A stretch of 21,912 nucleotides of DNA from Helicobacteraceae bacterium (GTDB taxonomy: Bacteria > Campylobacterota > Campylobacteria > Campylobacterales > Sulfurimonadaceae): positions 1 through 21,912 of the forward strand of contig JALUKO010000274.1 of the NCBI GenBank assembly GCA_027056525.1, in the 5' to 3' direction. Position 1 is the first letter of the stretch. Each line of letters begins with the position of its first letter. The position numbers and the translations under genes were made by a program. The notes beneath the pieces are model-generated. The model searched no databases, was not told the DNA's origin, and worked only from the letters and a program-made list of their open reading frames with translations. Below, in pieces: positions 1 to 8,041 of the stretch.

Positions 1-469
1 ATATAAAGATGAACTCACCAATGTTTGCAACAGAAAATGGCTCCACGACAACTACCTGGATGCTACTCAAAACTTTACTGCCAAAGGAACCTTGGCAATA
101 ATCGACTTGAACTACTTTAAGATTATCAACGACACATACGGTCATCTCATAGGGGATAAAGTACTTATATTTATAGCCAATCAGCTCAAAAAGACAAAAC
201 AACATGTTGTAAGATATGGGGGAGATGAATTCTTGGTTATCAACTCCAGCAGTGACAATGCACAAGAAACATTTCGTAAGATCAATACACTCAGAGAAGA
301 TATTCTTAAAAAACACCTCAAAGTAAAAGATGCCTCTTTTAAGGTAAGTTTTTCACTTGGTGTTAGTGAATTTGCCCAAGGTGATTCTCTCTCAAGTGTT
401 ATAGAAAAAGCGGATAAAAACATGTATGCAGATAAAATCAAGATCAAAAAAGAGATCACCGGTATTTAA
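1..469 (+). CDS. Diguanylate cyclase (GGDEF domain), C-terminal part
   Basis: The reading frame is open from the left edge (frame starting at base 2), so the 5' part lies outside the window. The visible stretch is one GGDEF domain: it opens with the DELTNVCNR segment, continues with IDLNYFKIINDTYGH, carries the signature RYGGDEF, and ends with the SLGVSEF and ADKNMYADK segments. Enzymes of this family make cyclic di-GMP from two GTP. The catalytic GGDEF is intact. The inhibitory I-site (RxxD five residues before GGDEF) is absent, since the residues there are KTKQ, so this domain is probably not subject to classical product inhibition. A TTG at 92 is only an internal codon; the domain starts earlier. 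Any N-terminal sensor domain cannot be seen. Family call is firm; the signal it responds to is unknown. Confidence 0.93.
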   Translation, partial: YKDELTNVCNRKWLHDNYLDATQNFTAKGTLAIIDLNYFKIINDTYGHLIGDKVLIFIANQLKKTKQHVVRYGGDEFLVINSSSDNAQETFRKINTLREDILKKHLKVKDASFKVSFSLGVSEFAQGDSLSSVIEKADKNMYADKIKIKKEITGI

Positions 470-499
470 AAAAGTAAAAAAATATACTAAAAAACACTA

Positions 500-528
500 T
501 TGTTACGCAAACTTTTAATTTTTATAGT
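500..528 (+). promoter_or_regulatory. Putative sigma-70 promoter of the small gene at 571
   Basis: TTGTTA at 500-505 and TATAGT at 523-528 are separated by 17 bases, a textbook spacing with 4/6 and 5/6 matches. They sit 43 bases before the likely ATG at 571 and just after the upstream stop codon, so the gene at 571 may be transcribed on its own. Based on sequence match only. Confidence 0.4.
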
Positions 529-570
529 ATTATTAAGTAAGATGTAATTTTTTACTTGGGAGATGATACA

Positions 571-1002
571 ATGCCAAATGAGTCCAAATACCTCGCTACC
601 GGTTTATCTCAAATCCAAACGAACAAATTATTGCTCAAAGAACTTGAACCGACCATAGAAGAGTTGGTCTATAATACAAAACGCTACAATGAAGCTGTGT
701 GTCTGGTTCTTTTTTATACCCAAGAAGATATATCTGCAATTATCCAAGAGTGCATAAGAAAAACAGATATCCCTAAAACCATACACATAGGTGATGCTTA
801 TTTTAACTTCATATTTCTCCCTTTCAGTTCTGAAACTGAGGGCTATACTTTTATAAAACATATAGAGTATAAGAAGCTTCAAAACATTGAGCACTATTAC
901 TACTATGAAAAAATACGAGAAACAGATTTTTCAAATGAGTTCAACTTCATCAACACCTTCCTTTTCAGTATAAAAGAGCAAAAAGAGGAACACTTAGCCT
1001 AG
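571..1002 (+). CDS. Small protein of unknown function, possibly a degenerate GGDEF-like domain
   Basis: The product is 143 residues, soluble, with no signal peptide or membrane segment. I chose the ATG at 571 because GGGAG at 558-562 lies 8 bases before it; a TTG at 556 in the same frame has no ribosome binding site. I do not recognise a named family with certainty. The central part (a hydrophobic VCLVLFY strand, then IRKTD, IHIGDAYFNF and IFLPFSSETEG) resembles the core of a GGDEF domain in layout: strand, helix, R-x-T-D, the strand-turn position of GGDEF occupied by GDAYF, then a hydrophobic strand ending in LP. If related, all catalytic residues are lost. It follows a diguanylate cyclase gene, which fits a c-di-GMP link but proves nothing. 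Confidence 0.7.
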   Translation: MPNESKYLATGLSQIQTNKLLLKELEPTIEELVYNTKRYNEAVCLVLFYTQEDISAIIQECIRKTDIPKTIHIGDAYFNFIFLPFSSETEGYTFIKHIEYKKLQNIEHYYYYEKIRETDFSNEFNFINTFLFSIKEQKEEHLA

Positions 1003-1026
1003 TTCTATAAGCAAATCATCACCTCT

Positions 1027-1039
1027 TTTTAGATATAAT
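1027..1039 (+). promoter_or_regulatory. Promoter of valS (-10 TTTTAGATATAAT)
   Basis: The 13-mer TTTTAGATATAAT contains a perfect -10 (TATAAT at 1034-1039) and lies 40 bases before the valS start. No -35 is visible, only T-rich sequence upstream, as is usual for vegetative promoters of Campylobacterota. The identical 13-mer recurs before kdsB at 14479-14491. Confidence 0.6.
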
Positions 1040-1079
1040 CGCGAAATTTTAAAACCACACCTTATACAAGGCTCAATAC

Positions 1080-3707
1080 ATGTCGAACAAATACGAACCT
1101 GCACAAATAGAGAGTAAATATTATCAGATCTGGGAAGAGAGAAAATATTTTGAGATCGATGGAAACAAAAAGATTCAAGAGGATGGAAAAAACTTTTCCA
1201 TCATGATGCCCCCGCCAAATGTCACGGGGCGATTGCATATCGGTCATGCACTCACCTTTACACTTCAAGATATCATCACTCGCTATAAACGTATGGACGG
1301 TTACAAAACCCTATGGCAACCGGGAACCGATCATGCGGGGATCGCCACACAAAATGTTGTGGAAAAACAGCTTTTGGCAGAGGGAACAACCAAAGAGGAA
1401 CTTGGAAGAGAAGCATTTTTAGAGCGTGCTTGGAAGTGGAAAGCGGAATCTGCCGGGATCATGACGGAACAACTTCGTAAAATGGGAGTAAGTCCGGCAT
1501 GGGAGCGTGAGCGTTTCACTATGGATAAGGGACTACAAAAGTCTGTACGAGAGGCATTTGTTCACCTCTACAACGAGGGACTGATAGTTCGCGGCAACTA
1601 CATGGTCAACTGGTGTACGCACGATGGAGCACTCAGTGATATCGAAGTGGAGCATGAAGAGGAAGATGGTAAATTTTACCATATCAAGTACCCTTATGCC
1701 GATGGAAGCGGTTTTGTAGAAGTAGCCACGACAAGACCCGAGACATACTTTGGCGATACTGCCGTTATGGTTCACCCTGATGATGAGCGCTATAAAGATA
1801 TTATCGGTAAAGAGATCAAACTTCCGCTCCTTGAGAGAACAGTAAGAATCATCGCTGATAAACATGTGGATATGGAGTTTGGAACCGGTGTGGTAAAAGT
1901 AACGCCTGCGCATGATCAAAATGACTATGAAGTGGGAAAAAGACACGACCTTGAGTTTATCACTGTGTTTGATGAAAAGGGAATCTTAAATGACTATGCA
2001 GGTGAGTTTGCGGGACTAGAGCGCCTAGAAGCCCGCGACACGATCGTACAACGTCTTGATGAAGAGGGGTTTATGGTCAAAATAGAGGATCACAAACATC
2101 AGGTAGGACACTGTTACCGATGTAAAAATGTTGTTGAGCCTTATATCTCAAAACAATGGTTTGTACGTAAAGAGGTCGCTGATAAATCTATAGAGAAAAC
2201 AAATGCGGGTGAAGCACAGTTTTTCCCGCCACACTGGATAAACTCCTACAACTCATGGATGGGTGAACTTCGTGACTGGTGTATAAGCCGTCAACTTTGG
2301 TGGGGTCACCAAATACCGGTTTTTTACTGTGATGATTGTTCAGAAGAGTTCGCTTCTCAAGAGGAACACCCTGAGGCTTGTCCAAAATGTGCTTCTAAAA
2401 ACTTTACACAGGATCCTGATGTTCTTGACACATGGTTCTCCTCTGCACTCTGGCCGTTCTCAACGCTTGGCTGGGGTAACGGTGATGTAGAGATGGACAA
2501 ACTTTTCAAATCAGAAGATATGAAAGATTTTTATCCAAACACTCTGCTCATCACCGGTTTTGATATTTTGTTCTTCTGGGTTGCCCGTATGATGATGATG
2601 GGTGAGCACTTTAATGCAGAGCTTCCGTTCAATCATATCTACCTCCATGCACTTGTACGTGATGAGCATGGGCAAAAAATGTCCAAATCCAAAGGCAATG
2701 TTATCGATCCACTTGATATGGTGAACAAATACTCAGCCGATATTTTGCGTTTTACACTTGCTATCTCTGCAGCACAGGGGCGTGATATTCGTATGAGCCA
2801 AGAGAAACTTGAACTCAACCGCAACTTTACCAACAAGCTCTACAACGCTTCCAAATTCTTACAGATGAATGTAGAGACCTTCCCTGACATGAAAGGTTTT
2901 TGTATGAATACAGACCTTGGAAAGTATATGATGTCACGCCTCAACGTTGCGACTGCCGAAGTGCGTGCAGCACTCGATGAGTATAAGTTCAATGATGCCG
3001 CTACTGTACTGTACCGCTTTTTGTGGAACGAATTTTGTGACTGGGGTATTGAGCTGAGCAAGGCTGATAAAACTTCCATTGTAGAACTGGGTGCGATCTT
3101 CAAAGAAGCGCTCAAGCTCCTGCACCCTTTCATGCCTTTTGTAACAGAGTATCTCTACCATGAGCTCTCAGGAACCACCCTCGAGGAGTCTGATTCGATC
3201 ATGATCATGCCTTATCCTCATAAAACAAAAAAAAGAGAAAAAGAGGAGAAAAAGTTTGGTATCATCATGGATGCTATCGTCTCTATACGCCGCGCTAAAG
3301 TACTCGTAGATCTTGCAAACCAAAAAATAGAAAAAGCGTATGTCAAGATCGACGGCATCAGCGACAAAGACAAAGAGATGATGCTGCCTTTCATTGCCAA
3401 ACTGGCAAAAGTGGAAGATGTTGCTTTTACAGAAAAAAAAGTTGCAAATGCCGTAAGTGATATCGCAGATCTGTGTGAAACATTTATCCCGACCGATTCC
3501 ATAGACCTCTCCCCTATCATCAACAAACTTACCAAACAGGATGAAAAACTCCAAAAAGAGATCAACAAACTCGAAGGTATGTTAAATAATGAGCGTTTTG
3601 TTGCCAATGCTCCAGAAGATGTACTTGAAAAAAACAAAACAGCACTCTCAGAAGCAAAAGCAAAGCAGAAAAAAGTACGAGAGCAGCTTAGCTCTTTAAA
3701 GGGTTAA
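1080..3707 (+). CDS. valS: Valine--tRNA ligase (class Ia aminoacyl-tRNA synthetase)
   Basis: This 875-residue cytoplasmic enzyme charges tRNA-Val with valine using ATP. It shows the full ValS layout: HIGH at residues 53-56 within PPPNVTGRLHIGHAL, the CP1 editing domain with TTRPET (217-222) and HDQND (278-282) that hydrolyses mischarged Thr-tRNA, cysteine pairs typical of zinc binding (CYRC at 345-348 and the CDDC...CPKC segment near residues 417-440), KMSKS at 533-537, the anticodon-binding helical domain, and a C-terminal coiled-coil arm (LTKQDEKLQKEINKLEG and on) that grips the tRNA. Length fits the shorter bacterial ValS enzymes. It starts at an ATG 40 bases after a good -10 element and is followed after 4 bases by the SulP gene, so the two are probably cotranscribed. 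Confidence 0.98.
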   Translation: MSNKYEPAQIESKYYQIWEERKYFEIDGNKKIQEDGKNFSIMMPPPNVTGRLHIGHALTFTLQDIITRYKRMDGYKTLWQPGTDHAGIATQNVVEKQLLAEGTTKEELGREAFLERAWKWKAESAGIMTEQLRKMGVSPAWERERFTMDKGLQKSVREAFVHLYNEGLIVRGNYMVNWCTHDGALSDIEVEHEEEDGKFYHIKYPYADGSGFVEVATTRPETYFGDTAVMVHPDDERYKDIIGKEIKLPLLERTVRIIADKHVDMEFGTGVVKVTPAHDQNDYEVGKRHDLEFITVFDEKGILNDYAGEFAGLERLEARDTIVQRLDEEGFMVKIEDHKHQVGHCYRCKNVVEPYISKQWFVRKEVADKSIEKTNAGEAQFFPPHWINSYNSWMGELRDWCISRQLWWGHQIPVFYCDDCSEEFASQEEHPEACPKCASKNFTQDPDVLDTWFSSALWPFSTLGWGNGDVEMDKLFKSEDMKDFYPNTLLITGFDILFFWVARMMMMGEHFNAELPFNHIYLHALVRDEHGQKMSKSKGNVIDPLDMVNKYSADILRFTLAISAAQGRDIRMSQEKLELNRNFTNKLYNASKFLQMNVETFPDMKGFCMNTDLGKYMMSRLNVATAEVRAALDEYKFNDAATVLYRFLWNEFCDWGIELSKADKTSIVELGAIFKEALKLLHPFMPFVTEYLYHELSGTTLEESDSIMIMPYPHKTKKREKEEKKFGIIMDAIVSIRRAKVLVDLANQKIEKAYVKIDGISDKDKEMMLPFIAKLAKVEDVAFTEKKVANAVSDIADLCETFIPTDSIDLSPIINKLTKQDEKLQKEINKLEGMLNNERFVANAPEDVLEKNKTALSEAKAKQKKVREQLSSLKG

Positions 3708-3711
3708 GAAG

Positions 3712-5250
3712 TTGTTCGACATAAAAAAATACTCAAAAGAGAACATCAAAAACGACATCCTTTCGGGTCTCGTTGTTGCTGTTGCCCTTGTTCCAGAAGC
3801 CATAGCGTTTAGCTTTATTGCCAACGTTAGCCCTATTGTGGGTCTTTACACTGCATTTATACTTGGACTTATCACCTCACTCATCGGTGGAAAACCCGGA
3901 ATGATCAGTGGGGCTACCGGTGCTGTTGCTGTTGTTTTAGTGGGACTTAGCCTTGAAGCTTCTACTATGCTTCAAGCACAGGGACTCAGTGGTGAGGAGC
4001 TTGCTCTTGGGGTGCTGCACTATATCTTGCTTGCAACCATTTTAGCGGGGATCATCCAAATAGCGGTGGGGCTTTTAAAACTCGGAAAATTTATAAGACT
4101 TGTTCCGCAACCCGCAATGTACGGTTTTGTCAACGGTCTTGCCATCGTGATAGCCACAGCACAGTTCAAGTTCTTTGAGGGACAAGGTGCCAGCATGTAT
4201 ATTTTGGTACTTGCTACCATGCTCATCATGTACTTTCTGCCAAAGTTCACAAAAGCCGTTCCTTCCGGGCTTGTCGCTATTGTTGTGATCACTCTGGGGG
4301 TTTACTTTAGCGGTGTTGACACACTTCTTGTGGGAGATCTAACAGATCTCAGTCAGTTTGCGGGGCAACTTCCAAGTTTTGTGATACCGCAAAATATTTT
4401 AAGTCTTGATGCCATCCTTATGGTACTTCCATATGCCGTTATCATCGCACTTGTAGGACTCATAGAGTCACTTCTGACTCTCTCTGTGCTTGATGAGATG
4501 AGTGGAACACGCGGAAGTGCGAACAAAGAATGTATAGCTCAAGGTACAGGAAACATCACCTGCGGTTTCTTTGGCGGTATGGCAGGGTGTGCCATGATCG
4601 GTCAAAGTATCATCAACTACACTTCAGGTGGTCTTGGAAGGCTCTCCTCATTTGTAGCTGCCCTAGGACTTCTCATACTTGTGATCTCCATGACAGATGT
4701 ACTCAATGTCATACCGGTCGCCGTTCTTGTCGGAATTATGTTTATGGTGAGTATCGGTACTTTTGAGTGGTCAAGTTTCTCCCACATAAAGCATATGCCA
4801 AAAACTGATGCTTTTGTTATGGTAGTTGTGACCATTATCACAGTTGTTGAGGACTTGGCAGTAGCGGTTATTGCCGGTGTTATCATCTCTGCGCTTGCGT
4901 TTGCGTGGAAACATGCGCGTATTTATGCCCGCTCTCACACTGAAGCAGACGGTACAAAGGTTTACGAACTTGACGGTCCTCTCTTTTTTGGAAGTGCCAC
5001 CACATTTGCAGATAACTTCGATGTCAAAAACGATCCTCAAAAAGTGGTGATTGACTTTAAAAACGCAAGAGTTATGGACTCCAGCGGTGTAGAAGCGATC
5101 GATGCCATCACTAAAAAGTATGAAGATGCAGGAAAAAGCCTACTGCTGCGCCACCTCTCAGCCGATTGTAAAGCCATACTTAAAAAAGCAGGTCCACACT
5201 GTAGTTACGAAGAGGATGATCCAACGTACAAAGTAGCGTATAACTACTAG
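3712..5250 (+). CDS. SulP family inorganic anion transporter with C-terminal STAS domain
   Basis: The 512-residue membrane protein has the SulP signature near the N-terminus (SGLVVAVALVPEAIAFSFIA, then GLYTAF and GGKPGMISGATGAVAV), about a dozen hydrophobic segments, and a cytoplasmic STAS domain from about residue 420 with DSSGV at 456-460. SulP proteins carry sulfate, bicarbonate or related anions, usually with Na+ or H+. Which substrate applies cannot be read from the sequence; bicarbonate uptake would suit an autotroph, sulfate is the default. The start is a TTG at 3712, with AAAGGG at 3698-3703 placed 8 bases before it inside the end of valS, so translation is likely coupled to valS. No other start fits the conserved N-terminus. 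A strong hairpin follows at 5278. Confidence 0.92.
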   Translation: MFDIKKYSKENIKNDILSGLVVAVALVPEAIAFSFIANVSPIVGLYTAFILGLITSLIGGKPGMISGATGAVAVVLVGLSLEASTMLQAQGLSGEELALGVLHYILLATILAGIIQIAVGLLKLGKFIRLVPQPAMYGFVNGLAIVIATAQFKFFEGQGASMYILVLATMLIMYFLPKFTKAVPSGLVAIVVITLGVYFSGVDTLLVGDLTDLSQFAGQLPSFVIPQNILSLDAILMVLPYAVIIALVGLIESLLTLSVLDEMSGTRGSANKECIAQGTGNITCGFFGGMAGCAMIGQSIINYTSGGLGRLSSFVAALGLLILVISMTDVLNVIPVAVLVGIMFMVSIGTFEWSSFSHIKHMPKTDAFVMVVVTIITVVEDLAVAVIAGVIISALAFAWKHARIYARSHTEADGTKVYELDGPLFFGSATTFADNFDVKNDPQKVVIDFKNARVMDSSGVEAIDAITKKYEDAGKSLLLRHLSADCKAILKKAGPHCSYEEDDPTYKVAYNY

Positions 5251-5277
5251 CTTTATTAACAAACTAATGCTGATAGT

Positions 5278-5309
5278 GATCAATTTAAAAAAATCTTTTT
5301 AAATTGATC
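5278..5309 (+). terminator. AT-rich 14-bp perfect hairpin after the valS-sulP unit
   Basis: GATCAATTTAAAAA (5278-5291) and TTTTTAAATTGATC (5296-5309) are exact inverted repeats around a 4-base loop AATC. The run of T on the descending arm gives an intrinsic-terminator look in either direction, although the stem is almost GC-free. The right arm also holds the possible -35 (TTGATC) of the next gene. Confidence 0.6.
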
Positions 5310-5331
5310 TAATTTGTAATAATTTTATAAT
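5304..5331 (+). promoter_or_regulatory. Putative promoter of the NIT-PAS-GGDEF-EAL gene
   Basis: TATAAT at 5326-5331 is a perfect -10, with TTGATC at 5304-5309 as a 4/6 -35 at 16-base spacing. The -35 coincides with the descending arm of the hairpin at 5278-5309. A second weaker -10 (TACAAT, 5342-5347) lies almost on the start codon and is less likely. Confidence 0.45.
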
Positions 5332-5353
5332 ATTAATATAGTACAATATTAGC

Positions 5354-8041
5354 ATGAACAAAAATTCCTTAAAGTTTAAAATATTTCTTATATTTTCAAT
5401 TCCTATAATAGTTATTATCTATTTTTCTTATAACTCTATAGAACATCAGTATAACAAGCTTAATGAAAGTTTAGCTTTTAGGCTATCAACACATGTTACA
5501 CAAACACTTAGCAATCTTATATATAATATCCAACTCGAAAGAGGTCTTGGTGCGGGTTATATAGTAAATGTGACAGACGACAATTATAAACAACGGCTCA
5601 AAAAACAGTATGCTCAAACCGATGAAGCGTTCGCTCAACTCCAAGCCATACTAGCGCTCAAAAGCAAAGATAAGAAAATACTCAACGAAATCATTTGTAA
5701 AAAGACCAGACCATTAATAGACTCTGTTATACAAAAAATACAAAAAATATCTTCCACAAGAGAACGTGTACTTAATGGTTCGATCTCTTTTAAAGATGAA
5801 CTACAATACTATTCATCTATAAATGAACAACTTATTTTATCCATTAAGATGATCAATAATTTTTTCAATAAGCTCCAACAAGATGCTCAAGTGATCGTTC
5901 TTTTAGAGCGAATCAAAGAATATGCAGGGATTGAGCGTGCCTATATCTACAACCAATTACTTTCACACACTTACAACATAAACCATAAAGAGCGTTTAAA
6001 AGAGCTCAAAAGAAAACAACAAGATACTATAGAAGAGTTTTTGCTCAATGCTTCACAAAAGTCCATTGCTGTATACATGAAATACTATAATCCGGAGATA
6101 AAAAAGAAGCTCAATGTTTGCAGAGATGGTGTCATGAATCAAAACTTTACCATCAAAGATGCTAATTGGTGCTTTGAGATAAGTTCACAGTATATTAATA
6201 TATTTAAAAATATCTCTCGCAATATGCTTGATGACTTTATTCATAATGCAAATAAAATTCATGAGAATTCCATCACCTCCTTATACCTTACAAGTTTTTT
6301 ATGGTTTTTGTCTTTGATCGCACTTTTAATCTTAAATTTTTTGCTAAGAAAACTGATCAATAATGAATACAGAACCCTGGAAGAACTGCGAATAGCCTCC
6401 TATGCATTTGACTCTCAAGAGGCTATGGTCATTACAGATATAGATAGAAATATCATAAAAGTCAATAATGCTTTTACGGAGATAACCGGCTATCAAGCAT
6501 CTCAGGCAATAGGGAAAAAACTAGATATTTTACAAACAGACTTATATGATGATTTCTTTTATATGCGAGTATTGGTACGACTCAAAAAAGATGGTAAATG
6601 GGCAGGTGAAGTTTATAACAAAAAGAAAAACGGTGAAGTGTATCCTGAAATGCTTTCTATTACGGCCATAAAAAATGAGGAGAATATCACAACTCACTAT
6701 ATAGCACAGTTTATCGATATCAGTGAAATCAAAAAAGCACAGGAACTGGCACAACATCAAGCCGATCATGATTTTTTAACAGGTCTTCTTAACCGAAAAT
6801 CACTCCTTCAAAGACTCAATGAAGAGTTTATAAAAGCAAAAAGGCATAAGTTTGTTCATGCGTTTTTATTTATAGATCTTGATAACTTTAAAAGTATCAA
6901 TGACAATTATGGTCATGATGTAGGTGATCAACTCATTATTGAGATCGCAAAACGATTAAAAAGTATGTTGAGAGAGGGTGACATTGTAGCTAGAATAAGC
7001 GGGGATGAATTTGGAGTTATTCTACTCAATCTAAACACCAATGAATCACAGGCAGCACAAACGATCAAACAGATATGTGAGAAGATCTTAAAAACCATCT
7101 CAAATGAGCTGTTGATAAAAAAACATACACTTACTATCAGCTCAAGCATAGGGATCAAAATTTTTCCGGATAATGAAAAGTGTATAAACGATATCATCAT
7201 TCATGCGGATAAAGCGATGTATGAAGCCAAAAAACAAGGAAAAAATCAATTTGTATTTTTTGATAATCACATTGCACTAGAGATACAAAATTTTGCAATT
7301 TTAGAAGCTGATATAAAAAACTCACTTCAAAATGGAGACTTCAAGTTTTTCTATCAACCAAAGGTCGATGTACAAACAGGTACGATCCAAGGTGCAGAGA
7401 TGCTCATACGTTGGCAACATCCAAGAGATGGCTTGGTGTTTCCAAATGTTTTTATAGATGTCGCCGAGAGTATAGGGGTTATACATAAGTTTTCCATACT
7501 TGCACTTCACAGCGCCTGTCAATTTTTGCAAAATCATAAAGATCTCTTTAATGGCACACTAGCCATCAACATAAGTTCCAAAGAACTACTGCATCCTAAC
7601 TTTGAAACAGAAGTGATCAGCATTATATCAAGTCATAACGTAGCACCATCAAAAATCGAGCTTGAGATCACAGAATCTACTATCATAAAAGAGTTTGACC
7701 TTGTTATACAAAAGCTAAAAAAGCTACAGGAATTTGGTATCAAATTTTCTATTGATGATTTTGGAACGGGTTATTCCTCTATTACCTACCTGCAAAAACT
7801 TCCGGTAAATACCCTAAAAATCGACAGAAGCTTTTTTCACAACCTTGAGCTCAATGCCAATCGGGAACTTGTAAAAATGGTTATCAACATAGCGAAAACT
7901 TTTCATATGGAGATTGTCTCAGAAGGTATAGAAGATACGTCACAACTCAAGTTTATACAAAAGCATGGTTCCCATTTATATCAGGGATTTTACTTCTCTA
8001 AAGCGGTTGATGAGCAAAGCTTTATAGCTTTACTACAATAA
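5354..8041 (+). CDS. Membrane c-di-GMP enzyme: NIT-like sensor, PAS, GGDEF and EAL
   Basis: This 895-residue inner-membrane protein has a transmembrane helix at about residues 9-25, a helical periplasmic region containing LERGLGAGYI that resembles the nitrate/nitrite-sensing NIT domain, a second membrane helix at about 305-335, a PAS domain (347-458), a GGDEF domain with RISGDEF (S549-F553) and an I-site R540-x-x-D543, and an EAL domain. The EAL catalytic residues all look present: E682 (in AEML, so ExL rather than EAL), N739, E771, D801-D802 in DDFGTGYSS, K822 and E857. Both c-di-GMP synthesis (SGDEF is a tolerated variant) and hydrolysis are therefore possible, or the GGDEF may bind GTP to tune the EAL. 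No good ribosome binding site precedes the ATG. Its 3' end overlaps the convergent gene by 20 bases. Confidence 0.92.
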   Translation: MNKNSLKFKIFLIFSIPIIVIIYFSYNSIEHQYNKLNESLAFRLSTHVTQTLSNLIYNIQLERGLGAGYIVNVTDDNYKQRLKKQYAQTDEAFAQLQAILALKSKDKKILNEIICKKTRPLIDSVIQKIQKISSTRERVLNGSISFKDELQYYSSINEQLILSIKMINNFFNKLQQDAQVIVLLERIKEYAGIERAYIYNQLLSHTYNINHKERLKELKRKQQDTIEEFLLNASQKSIAVYMKYYNPEIKKKLNVCRDGVMNQNFTIKDANWCFEISSQYINIFKNISRNMLDDFIHNANKIHENSITSLYLTSFLWFLSLIALLILNFLLRKLINNEYRTLEELRIASYAFDSQEAMVITDIDRNIIKVNNAFTEITGYQASQAIGKKLDILQTDLYDDFFYMRVLVRLKKDGKWAGEVYNKKKNGEVYPEMLSITAIKNEENITTHYIAQFIDISEIKKAQELAQHQADHDFLTGLLNRKSLLQRLNEEFIKAKRHKFVHAFLFIDLDNFKSINDNYGHDVGDQLIIEIAKRLKSMLREGDIVARISGDEFGVILLNLNTNESQAAQTIKQICEKILKTISNELLIKKHTLTISSSIGIKIFPDNEKCINDIIIHADKAMYEAKKQGKNQFVFFDNHIALEIQNFAILEADIKNSLQNGDFKFFYQPKVDVQTGTIQGAEMLIRWQHPRDGLVFPNVFIDVAESIGVIHKFSILALHSACQFLQNHKDLFNGTLAINISSKELLHPNFETEVISIISSHNVAPSKIELEITESTIIKEFDLVIQKLKKLQEFGIKFSIDDFGTGYSSITYLQKLPVNTLKIDRSFFHNLELNANRELVKMVINIAKTFHMEIVSEGIEDTSQLKFIQKHGSHLYQGFYFSKAVDEQSFIALLQ

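Noticed and set aside
181..459. Minus-strand open frame opposite the GGDEF domain, and the many similar frames opposite valS, sulP, cheA and the kinase genes
   Set aside because: They mirror conserved coding sequence on the other strand, show no family features and have no start signals.
556..570. TTG at 556 as the start of the small gene
   Set aside because: No ribosome binding site before it, while GGGAG lies at the right distance for the ATG at 571.
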